Assembly (NCBI RefSeq): GCF_042665195.1 | Contig: NZ_JBHTBW010000003.1 | Coordinates: 18,765-82,764, forward strand | Reading direction: 5' to 3' | Source of the DNA: Laceyella putida | GTDB lineage: Bacteria; Bacillota; Bacilli; Thermoactinomycetales; Thermoactinomycetaceae | Length of the DNA: 64,000 bases | Shown: piece by piece, positions 42,536 to 50,999 of the stretch | Position numbering within the stretch: position 1 is the stretch's first letter | Layout of the letters: every line of letters starts with the position of its first letter | Notes under the pieces: model-generated | Databases searched by the model: none | What the model was told of the DNA's origin: nothing | The model's input: the letters and a program-made list of their open reading frames with translations, nothing else | Made by a program: the position numbers and the translations under genes

Positions 42536-42681
42536 ACGAAAGTCCTCCTTTTGCTTAATCCAGTCTTTATTGTAGCGAAAGAGAACAGAAAGAAGCAAAT
42601 CACTTCAACAAATCGCCAACATTTGACTCTTACATTGACCAATCGGTTTATTTTCAGTACAATGAGTGGGGATTTTTAGTG

Positions 42682-42960
42682 ATGACGGAGGCGGTTAACT
42701 TGTATCTCGCCCAGTTAATTATTTCCATTCCTTTGCTCTTTGTGCTGTTTTTTGGAATCGGATTTATCTTAAACATGATCTTAAAGACCACATGGCTTCC
42801 TCTGGTTATCTTTTTCGGAGTTGCGCTGTATGTGGGCAAAGATGTGCATCAAATCTTCACCGTTGTCAACGCGGTACTCTTCTTTTCGGGACTGGCGGGC
42901 GCGATCGGCGGCGTCTGGACGATCAAAACGTTGCGCGAAAAAGGATACCGTATGTTCTAA
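42682..42960 (+). CDS. yuiB: YuiB family membrane protein
   Basis: A 92 aa protein with about three membrane helices and the ISIPLLFVLFFGIGFILNMI block typical of YuiB. No function known. GTG 42679 directly precedes the ATG; either could start it. In B. subtilis yuiB follows yuiA; here hemQ lies between. Confidence 0.8.
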   Translation: MTEAVNLYLAQLIISIPLLFVLFFGIGFILNMILKTTWLPLVIFFGVALYVGKDVHQIFTVVNAVLFFSGLAGAIGGVWTIKTLREKGYRMF

Positions 42961-43019
42961 TTGGCATGGAAGTCCGGAACCTCATGTGGTTTCGGATTTT
43001 TTTCTATGGAGGGTTGCGG

Positions 43020-43892
43020 ATGATGCTCATTGTCGTCAATCAAGGGGCTGGGCGGGGAAAAGGGCGGTTTGTCTGGCGCCAAATCAAAGACCGCTTGGAT
43101 GAACAGAATCAACCGTATCAAGTGCTATACACGAAACCGCATGTTCGTGTCGTCGATGAACTTTCAAGGGTGCTCGCTGGTAGTCATGTTGACCGCGTGG
43201 TCGCGGTCGGCGGTGATGGCACATTTAGTGAAGTGGCGGAGGCGTTGGCGTCGACCGGGATTTCACTTGGATTGATCCCGGCGGGCACAGGCAATGACAT
43301 TGCACGGGCCTTACAGATTCCTTCAGAGCCAGAGGCCGCCCTGCGGAGGGTGTTCTCGAACCAACCACAAACCATCGATATGGCCAGACTTAAAGAACGA
43401 ACCATGTTGGGCTTTGCTGGGATGGGGTTTGATGCCGCTGTTGCCGACGCGGTGAATCGCGGCAAATCGAAACACTGGTTGGGATCGTTGGTCTATGGTG
43501 TGACGGCGGTTCGGATGCTGCGACAGTTTAAGCCATCCCGGGTCACGTTGAGGGTCGATGGTCAGGAGTGGGTGTATGAGGCTGTTTGGATGGTGGCTGC
43601 CTGCAACACGTCACAATTTGGCGGTGGCATGAAGATATGCCCTCACGCGTCCCCGAATGATGGCACATTGGATGTTTGTGTGGTCAAAGAGTTAACCGTT
43701 TGTGAATTCTTGCGAATATTCCCATCCGTTTACCGTGGAAAGCATGTGAACCATCCCGCTGTCGCTTTTCATCGGGGATGTGAGATTGGGATTCGGGCGG
43801 AAGAGCCGTTTTTAACGCACATCGATGGCGATCTCGCCGGTGGTGGCTTGGAGCAGATACAACTGTTGCCGCGGGCGCTCTCGATATTGTGA
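43020..43892 (+). CDS. Diacylglycerol kinase-family lipid kinase
   Basis: A 290 aa DagK/YegS-type kinase. It has the nucleotide motif AVGGDGTFSEV, then IPAGTGNDIAR, and LTHIDGD for the C-terminal domain. It phosphorylates diacylglycerol or a related lipid to feed phospholipid recycling; the exact lipid is unknown. ATG 43020 with TGGAGGG upstream. Its stop touches the end of the convergent cobalamin-binding gene. Confidence 0.88.
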   Translation: MMLIVVNQGAGRGKGRFVWRQIKDRLDEQNQPYQVLYTKPHVRVVDELSRVLAGSHVDRVVAVGGDGTFSEVAEALASTGISLGLIPAGTGNDIARALQIPSEPEAALRRVFSNQPQTIDMARLKERTMLGFAGMGFDAAVADAVNRGKSKHWLGSLVYGVTAVRMLRQFKPSRVTLRVDGQEWVYEAVWMVAACNTSQFGGGMKICPHASPNDGTLDVCVVKELTVCEFLRIFPSVYRGKHVNHPAVAFHRGCEIGIRAEEPFLTHIDGDLAGGGLEQIQLLPRALSIL

Positions 43893-44720
43893 TTAAAGCT
43901 TTAAACGTGTGTCAGCATACGGGTCGTCCTCGTTGGGAGCGCGAAAGTGATCAGGATAAAGCAAATGGGCCACTTGCTTGACTCCCAACAGCAGACGGGG
44001 GGATGGCCGACAAAACCACCCTTCCTCCAGGATATGAATGTTTTTCTCTTCCGCGAGGGGCGTTCCGCGCCAAGCTGGACGGGAAGTGAAAAAAGTTGAC
44101 TTGATTCGTTCGCGTGGAATGCCGGTCCATGTGACCAACACGTGATCGGGGCACCGACTGGCCACTTCGCTCCAGTCCGTTTGCACGCTTTCCGCATCAT
44201 GATCCCCATAGATGTTGGTAGCCCCTACAATGTGGCATAGCTCTGTTAGCCAGTTTTGGCTTCCGGGGGTAAAAACGGGTTTGGGCCACCACTCAAAATA
44301 GAGACGCGATGGAATGGTTTGGGCGGGAATCGCGGTTCGGATCGCCGTCAGCTCCCGCAGGAAGCGGTCTTTTGCCAACTGTCCTTGGAGGGGAAGGCCG
44401 AGCGCCTCGCCGAGATAGACGAAATCTTCTGCAATATCCTTGAACGACTTGGGATTGAGGATAAGGGTGGGAATCTGCTCTTGTTGGAGCTGTAAGATAT
44501 TTTTCTCCATCCCCGGTACACTGAGGGAGGCGATCACCAGATCTGGACGGAGTGCTTTCACCTTCTCCATGTCTATATCCAGATCTGGTCCTACCCTAGG
44601 GAGGTGTTGCCATTCATGTGGCCAATCGGAATAGTCGTCCAAACCGATGACTTCCTTTTGCAAACCCAAGAAATACAGCATTTCCGTATTGCTTGGACAG
44701 ATGGATAGGATGCGTTTCAT
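43893..44720 (-). CDS. Cobalamin-binding protein, BtuF-like, without signal peptide
   Basis: A 275 aa type III periplasmic-binding-fold protein. RILSICPSNTEMLYFLGL at the very N-terminus, RPDLVIASLSV, WPKPVFTPGSQNWLTEL and TWTGIPRER resemble BtuF-class vitamin B12 binding proteins. It begins directly with the domain; there is no signal peptide or lipobox, so as read it stays in the cytosol. No btuCD genes are nearby. A TTG at 44732 would add four residues only. Confidence 0.75.
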   Translation of the reverse strand: MKRILSICPSNTEMLYFLGLQKEVIGLDDYSDWPHEWQHLPRVGPDLDIDMEKVKALRPDLVIASLSVPGMEKNILQLQQEQIPTLILNPKSFKDIAEDFVYLGEALGLPLQGQLAKDRFLRELTAIRTAIPAQTIPSRLYFEWWPKPVFTPGSQNWLTELCHIVGATNIYGDHDAESVQTDWSEVASRCPDHVLVTWTGIPRERIKSTFFTSRPAWRGTPLAEEKNIHILEEGWFCRPSPRLLLGVKQVAHLLYPDHFRAPNEDDPYADTRLKL

Positions 44721-44751
44721 ACCATTCAACACCTCTTGGCTTCGATTTTTG

Positions 44752-45234
44752 TCAATACCAAAGAAAATACATCAAAATGGCAATGAGCACTCCAAACCAA
44801 GCTCCAGTAAACACTTCGATCGGCTTATGGCCCAAAATTTCCTTTAACTTGATTCGTGTTTCGGCGGACGGCTTTTCGTTTAGATGGCGGATCTCACGCA
44901 ACAGCAGGGAGAAGTCTTCCGCCAATTGATTCAATACCTGGGCATGCATCCCGGCTTGTCTGCGTACACCTGTCGCATCATACATCACGATGATCCCGAA
45001 GATCGTGGCGATGGCGAAAGAGGGGGAGTGCCAGCCCGAAGTCAACCCGATGGAAGTAGCGAGGGAAGTAACGGCAGAGGTATGACCGCTGGGCATGCCT
45101 CCCGAGCTATAAGCCCAGTTCCAGTCCCACTCGCGTGTGATGGTATAGTTCCATGGCACTTTTAATAATTGTGCAAGTGTAATTGCGACAAGTGATGTCC
45201 AGAGGGGAAAGTTGTGTGCCAGTTGTTCCAGCAT
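44752..45234 (-). CDS. yuiD: YuiD, divergent PAP2-family membrane protein
   Basis: A 160 aa protein of the DUF212 divergent PAP2 family with about four helices. Motif SGGMPSGHTSAVTSLATSIG carries the PSGH phosphatase signature; GVRRQAGMHA is also family-typical. Probably an undecaprenyl or lipid phosphate phosphatase-like protein, activity unproven. Syntenic with the yui region. Confidence 0.85.
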   Translation of the reverse strand: MLEQLAHNFPLWTSLVAITLAQLLKVPWNYTITREWDWNWAYSSGGMPSGHTSAVTSLATSIGLTSGWHSPSFAIATIFGIIVMYDATGVRRQAGMHAQVLNQLAEDFSLLLREIRHLNEKPSAETRIKLKEILGHKPIEVFTGAWFGVLIAILMYFLWY

Positions 45235-45777
45235 CGATCTGGGTCACCCTTTCTCAGAAGTGCGATAAACGGATTTGATTTATTAAGGCAATGGATTGAA
45301 AAAGCGGTTGCAAGGGAAGTGAGCAAATAGCTCTCTCTTACTTTCTTCCCTTATGTTAGGGATTTGCAATTGGGAATCCTCCCCATTTTATGGGAGGAAC
45401 TGTCGCCACGTAAAATGATACTTGTCACGTGGGAAAGGTCCACAAACATTTCCATTGGTACCGTAGGGACTACGGGAAGTTACGCTCGTGGAGAGGACTC
45501 ACTTAGAGACTCAATGAAATGAGAAACTCTACCGCTTGAGCGGAGAGTAGTTCACGGATAAACTATTTCATTATATCTTATCCTACCCTTTTTTTGAAAC
45601 GGAGGATCCTCTTTTTGAAAAGAGGAATTACAGATTACACTATAGAATTATTTGTATGCTATTTCCCAAGGTTTAAAGGAGAAAAGATGGTTCAAGAACA
45701 TAAAGTGCGACGGCAAGAAAAAGATAATTTAAAAGAAATATAATTATTTAAAATAAATATGTTCGGAGGGCGAAAAA
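45235..45777. other. Gene-free region containing a solo transposon end
   Basis: No gene in 540 bases. The middle part (45395-45560) is the right end of an IS200/IS605-type, TnpB-carrying transposon without its tnpB. A hairpin TCCTCCC/GGGAGGA (about 45378-45399) and another TCCTCTTTTT/AAAAGAGGA (45606-45627) flank it. Confidence 0.6.
45395..45560 (+). mobile_element. Solo right end / omega RNA scaffold of a TnpB-type element
   Basis: The order of elements is that of the 3' end of Bacillota IS605/IS1341 elements, from which the TnpB guide RNA is cut: hairpin CCACGT/ACGTGG, small stem CCGTAG-GGA-CTACGG, the TTACGCTCGTGGAGAGGACT run, GACTCAATGAAATGAGAAAC, then stem CTCTACCGC/GCGGAGAG and TAGTTCAC. 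No tnpB or tnpA lies within 500 bases. The guide would be the DNA after TTCAC (from about 45556). Recognition is by pattern memory and not checked against a database. Confidence 0.6.
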
Positions 45778-46029
45778 ATGAAGAATCACCTTCCGGGGCT
45801 TACCCAACTGCATGACCAGTATGAGTGCCCTCGTTGTCGGTCCGGCTTTGGATTGTTGCAAGGCAGTCCGCTTGAGACCATCCAATGTCCTGAGTGCGGC
45901 GAAATGGGTTCCAAACAATATTTTTTAACTTCCGACAGCTTGCTGTTTGAGTTGGCTTTGTCGCGACAGAAGATGGAGAAAGCTGTGTTAAAAGCGAAAC
46001 TTTCCCAGAATGGTGAAGAAAAAAATTAA
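45778..46029 (+). CDS. Small zinc-ribbon protein
   Basis: An 83 aa protein with two CxxC pairs (CPRC, CPEC) 24 residues apart, forming a likely zinc ribbon, then a Lys-rich helix at the C-terminus. Family not recognised. CGGAGGGCG precedes the ATG. Single gene before the tRNA pair. Confidence 0.6.
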   Translation: MKNHLPGLTQLHDQYECPRCRSGFGLLQGSPLETIQCPECGEMGSKQYFLTSDSLLFELALSRQKMEKAVLKAKLSQNGEEKN

Positions 46030-46059
46030 ATTTATACTCATTCTTTTGCCCGAAAAAGG

Positions 46060-46088
46060 TTGTCAAAAGGATAAAGTTATGTTATATT
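46060..46088 (+). promoter_or_regulatory. Promoter of tRNA-Leu(CAA)
   Basis: TTGTCA, 17-base spacer, TATATT; about 20 bases before the tRNA 5' end. Confidence 0.8.
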
Positions 46089-46108
46089 TAATTTCGTTGT
46101 TGTGAATC

Positions 46109-46194
46109 GCCGAAGTGGCGGAATTGGCAGACGCGCACGACTCAAAATCGTGTTCCCAAAAGGAGTGTGGGTTCGAGTCCCACCTTCGGCACCA
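46109..46194 (+). tRNA. tRNA-Leu, anticodon CAA
   Basis: Acceptor arms GCCGAAG/CTTCGGC, D-arm TGGCGGAATTGGCAGACGCG, anticodon stem CACGA/TCGTG around CTCAAAA, long class II variable arm, T-arm GGTTCGAGTCC and encoded CCA end. Reads UUG codons. Confidence 0.96.
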
Positions 46195-46210
46195 TTATAC
46201 ATAACTAATC

Positions 46211-46252
46211 AGCGCCTATGATTAAGCTGACTTAATCATAGGCGCTTTTTAA
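46211..46252 (+). terminator. Terminator of first tRNA-Leu
   Basis: Perfect 16 bp stem AGCGCCTATGATTAAG/CTTAATCATAGGCGCT with a 4-base loop and five Ts. It separates the two tRNA units. Confidence 0.93.
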
Positions 46253-46312
46253 TTTTTGGTTTGTATTTATTCAATATTCATGTAATTGTTTCCGCGAATG
46301 AGCAGAATGATA

Positions 46313-46341
46313 TTGACTTCATTTTATATCCATGTTAAATT
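46313..46341 (+). promoter_or_regulatory. Promoter of tRNA-Leu(UAA)
   Basis: TTGACT, 17-base spacer, TAAATT; 24 bases before the tRNA. Confidence 0.65.
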
Positions 46342-46365
46342 AAGTTCTGTCAACTGATAAAGCAT

Positions 46366-46454
46366 GCTGGGGTGGCGGAATAGGCAGACGCACAGGACTT
46401 AAAATCCTGCGGTGGGTGACCACCGTGTCGGTTCGACCCCGACCCTCAGCACCA
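46366..46454 (+). tRNA. tRNA-Leu, anticodon UAA
   Basis: Acceptor arms GCTGGGG/CCTCAGC (one GU), anticodon stem CAGGA/TCCTG around CTTAAAA, class II variable arm CGGTGGGTGACCACCG, T-arm GGTTCGACCCC and encoded CCA. Reads UUA and, by wobble, UUG. Confidence 0.96.
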
Positions 46455-46462
46455 AACAAATT

Positions 46463-46493
46463 ACCTTGACCCATATAGGGTCAAGGTTTTTCT
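46463..46493 (+). terminator. Terminator of second tRNA-Leu
   Basis: CCTTGACCC/GGGTCAAGG stem with TTTTT. Confidence 0.93.
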
Positions 46494-46558
46494 TATCTAT
46501 ATGATGTGCCCATAAAAGGCAAAAACGCCCCGCGACTGTCGAGGCGTCTTTGATGATA

Positions 46559-46876
46559 TTAAGTGAGCGATGCAACATAATAGGAAGGACCGGAGATGCG
46601 CAACAATTCTTTTTTGTCGGGCCCTTCGTAGATCGTATCAAGGATGTGCTTGAGCACGAGATAAGCGGACAATGGTTCGGCAAGGTAATTTTCCATATAA
46701 AAGCGGCGCGTTTCGGGGCATAAGATAAATGCCTTGAGCTCTTCGAGCTGCTTGACCCGATTTTTTATCACCTGCAAGATGTCCGGTTTGTCCGCGATCA
46801 ATTCGCCTTCACGCCACGTTAGGGTAATATGGTCAAACAGCCATCCCTTAATGGTGAATTCTCTTGTGTGTTTCAT
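46559..46876 (-). CDS. Hypothetical soluble protein
   Basis: A 105 aa protein, mostly helical, with one cysteine and several charged helices (LQVIKNRVKQLEELKAFI). Not recognised. I chose ATG 46876 because GGAGG lies 5 bases before it. Convergent with the tRNA pair. Confidence 0.65.
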   Translation of the reverse strand: MKHTREFTIKGWLFDHITLTWREGELIADKPDILQVIKNRVKQLEELKAFILCPETRRFYMENYLAEPLSAYLVLKHILDTIYEGPDKKELLRISGPSYYVASLT

Positions 46877-47047
46877 GGCTACCTCCTTATTCCCGCATTG
46901 CATATCTGCTTACTAACTATACGGCAAAGAAAACAACTTTCCTGCAAAAAAGTCCGAAGAAATATTATTGGATCAAGCCGTAAAATTCGGATAAGTGAGT
47001 CCGGAGCAGGACATGGCCTCATTTGCGGCGCCAGGCTCTTTTCTTGT

Positions 47048-48337
47048 TCATCCTTTTTTTGCGACTTGAAATTGATCACCGATCAAGAGCCAGTTTTGCG
47101 GGAAGGGCTGACCGAGGCGCCAATAACTGAGTCCGCGTAAACTCAGCTCCTTGACCAAATCGATTTTGGCTTGGATGGAACGGGCGTCTTCAAACCAAAC
47201 GGTATGCCTCCGTCCCGCATCGTCCGTATAATCAAAATGGGGTGCCTGCGCGACGCGATCATACTGGATCTCAACATCTTCCCGGGCGGCGATCTCGAGC
47301 GCTTGTTGCGGATTCAGTCCCCGGGCAGGCGGGTTGCCCCTGCGGTAGGGCAATGTCCAATCGTAGCCGTATAAATTTTGCCCGAGCGAGATCTTGTTTG
47401 CCGGCATCACACTCACGGCGTAATCAACCACCTTGCGCACTTCATTGATGGGGGAGACCGCCATGGGTGGACCTCCGCTATATCCCCATTCATAAGTCAT
47501 GAGGACCACAAAATCGGCAACACGCCCATGAAAGGGATAATCATGCGCTTCATACCACTCGCCGCGTTGCGCCCCGCTCGTCTTGGGGGCGAGAGCGGTC
47601 GCGACGGTGAAACCGAGAGGGCGTAGGCGACTGACCGCTTTTTCGAGAAAACGGTTATAAGCTTCACGATCTTCTACAGGCAGAAATTCAAAGTCAAAGT
47701 GGATATCCCGATAGCCGACTCGGTTGGCCGTTTCGATAATATTGGAGAGAAGGCGGTCTTGCACCTCCGTATTCGTCAAAATAATATGGCCGAGTTCGTC
47801 GCTGAATTGAGCCCCTTCCTGGTTGGTGAGCACCATGGCCAATGCCACCCGATGACGGGGGGCGATTGCGGGCAGTTGGTCGATGTCCGGGGCTTGGAGA
47901 GACCCGTCTCGCTGGACACGGTAACTGGCTATGGAAAGGTAAGTTAAATAGGGTGAAACTTGTTCCGTTTCCTGCCTGAGCTCTTCGCTCACCCCTTGCG
48001 GGGGAGGTTCAATGTAAGCGTTGATTTCCGCTCGTCTTTTTGCGGTGGGTGGTATGTACAGGCGCATTCCGACGCGTAGGCGGTTTTGTAGGGAGAGACG
48101 ATTGGCTTGTGCGAGTCTGAGTAATGTGACACCAAAACGTCGCGCGATCCGATACAAGGTATCTCCGGGACGAACCCAATAGTACCGACCGAGAATGGGG
48201 ATGACCAACGCTTGCCCGGGAACGAGGTCTTGCGGATTGGGCAGCTGGTTCGCCTGTTGGATGACATCTGCCGAAACAGAATAAGCTTGAGCGATTCCAG
48301 GCAGCGTTTGACCTTTTGTTACCACATGGATTTGCAT
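47048..48337 (-). CDS. sleL: Spore cortex glycosidase, SleL/YaaH-like
   Basis: A 429 aa protein with two N-terminal LysM domains (about 2-47 and 52-97) and a GH18 catalytic domain (about 128-425). The catalytic motif is DIHFDFE (D211, D215, E217). Known members are N-acetylglucosaminidases that trim spore cortex muropeptides during germination and localise to the coat by LysM. No signal peptide, as usual for coat-delivered enzymes. Confidence 0.88.
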   Translation of the reverse strand: MQIHVVTKGQTLPGIAQAYSVSADVIQQANQLPNPQDLVPGQALVIPILGRYYWVRPGDTLYRIARRFGVTLLRLAQANRLSLQNRLRVGMRLYIPPTAKRRAEINAYIEPPPQGVSEELRQETEQVSPYLTYLSIASYRVQRDGSLQAPDIDQLPAIAPRHRVALAMVLTNQEGAQFSDELGHIILTNTEVQDRLLSNIIETANRVGYRDIHFDFEFLPVEDREAYNRFLEKAVSRLRPLGFTVATALAPKTSGAQRGEWYEAHDYPFHGRVADFVVLMTYEWGYSGGPPMAVSPINEVRKVVDYAVSVMPANKISLGQNLYGYDWTLPYRRGNPPARGLNPQQALEIAAREDVEIQYDRVAQAPHFDYTDDAGRRHTVWFEDARSIQAKIDLVKELSLRGLSYWRLGQPFPQNWLLIGDQFQVAKKG

Positions 48338-48545
48338 AATAAAACCCCTTTCGCCGTAGACATATCTTGTTTCATATGTATGAACGGGTTGATCAATTAT
48401 TCAGATCGAAGGATCTCCCCATAGCCTCTTGATGAATTTTGGAAGATGAGAAAAATAAATGAATAAACAACCCTTATATTGAATGTTTTTATTTTGCGAT
48501 ATATTATATTTCTTGTTGTACATATTTCATAAAGGGGCTTATTAT

Positions 48546-49184
48546 ATGAAAAAGCTAGCCATCGTCCTTGTTATCAGTTTATTGTCACTTGTGGGATGTT
48601 CAATTTTGGATCAAGCGGATGCTGAAAAAGTGGTCCAAGGAATCAGTGAGCTTGTGGATAAGGGCAACGCATTAAACAACAGTTTATCCGCCAGTGCGGA
48701 CAATATGGCGCTGGATACGGCCATTAACACACTGAACCTCAGTTTGGAACAAGGGAAAGTGGATCAAAAGGCGCTTAAAAAAGTGTTGGATGAGATGAAT
48801 AAACAAAAAGCGGCTTCGGAAAAAGAGCGCAAAGGCTTGCAAGAAATCGCCAGCAAAATTCCCGGGGTCCGAGCGCAAACAGCCAATTTGTCCGAAGAGC
48901 GGAAGAAGTTAGCCGACCAAGCTTTGGCTGATCTGCAAACGTTGACTGACAACGAGCTTAAATTGAAAGATCTGGAGATCGAGATGTTTGAACTGAACTT
49001 GAAATATTATGAGGCGATCGGCAAAGGAAAGGAACCGGCAGAGGACAATTATGAACAATTGGAAGCCGAAAGCAAGAAGATGGACAGCCAATTGGAAAGT
49101 GACCTGAAGAAATTCAATGATTCCTGGAACGCGTTCCATAAAGATGTTCTCGGGGAAGATACCAAAAAGCCGATCGGTGAATAA
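48546..49184 (+). CDS. YkyA-like cell-wall-binding lipoprotein
   Basis: A 212 aa lipoprotein (lipobox SLVGC, lipidated C18) whose mature part is almost wholly alpha-helical, with coiled-coil character and KKVLDEMNKQKAASEKERK-type repeats. This fits the YkyA putative cell-wall-binding lipoprotein family. The start is ATG 48546 after AAAGGGG. Role unknown. Confidence 0.75.
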   Translation: MKKLAIVLVISLLSLVGCSILDQADAEKVVQGISELVDKGNALNNSLSASADNMALDTAINTLNLSLEQGKVDQKALKKVLDEMNKQKAASEKERKGLQEIASKIPGVRAQTANLSEERKKLADQALADLQTLTDNELKLKDLEIEMFELNLKYYEAIGKGKEPAEDNYEQLEAESKKMDSQLESDLKKFNDSWNAFHKDVLGEDTKKPIGE

Positions 49185-49196
49185 AGGGGAATCGTC

Positions 49197-49236
49197 ACGC
49201 CAACCCTGAATAATGGCAGGGTTGGCGTTTTTCTAT
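49197..49236 (+). terminator. Terminator after YkyA-like gene
   Basis: ACGCCAACCCTG/CAGGGTTGGCGT stem with TTTTT. Confidence 0.92.
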
Positions 49237-49312
49237 GAAAAAAATGGAATACATATTCCTCTCGGTTGTGGTATGATGAAGATTCATTCTTGCGTTTCTC
49301 TAATGAGACATC

Positions 49313-49357
49313 AGCTCCATCAATCGAATGGGGTAGATGATTTCGTTGATGGAAGCT
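49313..49357 (+). promoter_or_regulatory. Leader stem-loop of the DEAD-box helicase gene
   Basis: AGCT-CCATCAA/TTGATGG-AAGCT with a one-base bulge, ending just before the GAAAGGGG ribosome binding site. It could limit translation at low temperature or be the target of the helicase itself (inference). Confidence 0.5.
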
Positions 49358-49376
49358 GAAAGGGGCTTTATCTATA

Positions 49377-50846
49377 TTGAAAACATTTCAGGACTTCGGG
49401 CTTAGCCCGGAATTGTTAAAAGCTGTTGAACAGATGGGATTTGATCAGCCGACTCCCATTCAGGGGAAAACGATCCCCCTCGCTTTGGAAGGGCATGACG
49501 TTTTGGGACAAGCGCAGACAGGAACAGGAAAAACGGTGGCGTTCGGCATTCCGCTCGTGGAAAAAGTTTCCCTTGATTCTGATGAGATACAAGGCCTTGT
49601 GATTACTCCCACCCGTGAATTGGCGATGCAAGTGGCCGGAGAATTGCAACGCTTGGGGAAAACGAAGCGTGTGCGGATTTTGGCTGTGTATGGTGGTCAA
49701 GAGATTGATAAGCAAATTCGCTCGTTGAAGAAACATCCCCATATTGTGGTGGGAACACCGGGACGCCTGCAGGATCACTTGCGCCGCCGCACCATTCGTC
49801 TGGATGATTTGCGGATGGTGGCGATTGATGAAGCCGATGAAATGTTGCAGATGGGCTTTATTGAGGAGATTGAAGCGATTATGGCGCAAGCGCCGGAGAC
49901 CAGACAAACGCTTCTGTTCTCCGCAACGATGCCACCTGCGATCAAAGCGTTGGCTGAAGCGTTTATGATTGAACCCGTTCATGTGAAAATGAAAGCCAAA
50001 GAAGAGACCATTCCCAGCATTGAGCAGTATTATATCGAGATGCAACCAAAGCAGAAATTTGATGCGCTGTGCCGGATGATCGAAACCCAAGCGCCTGGAT
50101 TGGCGATTATCTTTGCGCGTACCAAAAAGCGGGTGGACGAGATTACGGAAGGCTTGAATAAGCGGGGTTACCATGCCGAAGGGTTGCATGGAGACTTATC
50201 CCAAGCGCGCCGGACAGCCGTGATGGGGCGGTTTAAACAGGGAACAATCTCCATCCTCGTGGCGACGGATGTGGCTGCGCGTGGATTGGACATTACAGGG
50301 GTCACTCATGTGTACAACTATGATATCCCGCAAGAAGCGGAAAGTTATGTGCATCGGATCGGCCGAACCGGACGAGCGGGGAAATCGGGTGTGGCCACCA
50401 CCTTTGTCACCCGGCGCGAAATGGATCATTTGCGGATGATCGAGCAAGTGATCCGGCGCAAAATGGCGCGAACAACGATTCCAACCATCCAAGATGCCTT
50501 GCGGGAGCAACAACGGATGGCTGTGGACCAATTGGTGTCAGTCGTTAATGAGCAAAGTGTGGGCGAATATGCGAGTTGGGCGCACCGCTTGTTAAGTGAA
50601 CATGATGCCGTGGCCGTTGTAGCGGCTGCTTTGAAATTGCTGACCAAAGAACCCGACACCACGCCTGTCCAAATTGCGGAAGATGGAGGCGACTTCTTCC
50701 CCAAGAAGAAAGGATTTGGAAGAGGGAAAGGCGGCTCTCGTGGTGGCGAACGCGGAAAAGGAAAACCGCGTCGTCAAGAACGACCTGCCAGCAAGGGAAA
50801 ACCATTTTCGTCAAACAAGAAAAAAGGGAAAAAGCAATCACGATAA
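49377..50846 (+). CDS. cshA: DEAD-box RNA helicase, CshA type
   Basis: A 489 aa helicase. Q motif and AQTGTGKT (Walker A), PTRELA, DEAD box AIDEADEML, SAT, VATDVAARGLD and HRIGRTGR are all intact. A basic Gly/Arg/Lys-rich C-terminal tail (about 435-489) binds RNA. CshA works in ribosome assembly, cold adaptation and mRNA decay. The TTG start lies after GAAAGGGG and a leader stem-loop. Confidence 0.92.
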   Translation: MKTFQDFGLSPELLKAVEQMGFDQPTPIQGKTIPLALEGHDVLGQAQTGTGKTVAFGIPLVEKVSLDSDEIQGLVITPTRELAMQVAGELQRLGKTKRVRILAVYGGQEIDKQIRSLKKHPHIVVGTPGRLQDHLRRRTIRLDDLRMVAIDEADEMLQMGFIEEIEAIMAQAPETRQTLLFSATMPPAIKALAEAFMIEPVHVKMKAKEETIPSIEQYYIEMQPKQKFDALCRMIETQAPGLAIIFARTKKRVDEITEGLNKRGYHAEGLHGDLSQARRTAVMGRFKQGTISILVATDVAARGLDITGVTHVYNYDIPQEAESYVHRIGRTGRAGKSGVATTFVTRREMDHLRMIEQVIRRKMARTTIPTIQDALREQQRMAVDQLVSVVNEQSVGEYASWAHRLLSEHDAVAVVAAALKLLTKEPDTTPVQIAEDGGDFFPKKKGFGRGKGGSRGGERGKGKPRRQERPASKGKPFSSNKKKGKKQSR

Positions 50847-50855
50847 CACAAAGTA

Positions 50856-50899
50856 AAACCCTGCTGGTCCATCATCATCACGACCAGGGGGTTTTTTTG
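50856..50899 (+). terminator. Terminator of cshA
   Basis: AACCCTGCTGGTC/GACCAGGGGGTT stem followed by seven Ts. Confidence 0.88.
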
Positions 50900-50999
50900 T
50901 GGTGTAAATGGCGGATGGTACCCTGTGCCCCATTGACCCTGTTAATATGGAAAGGTAGCCTATCTGTATGAATGGAAAATGAAAGCGGGGAGCGGACTG

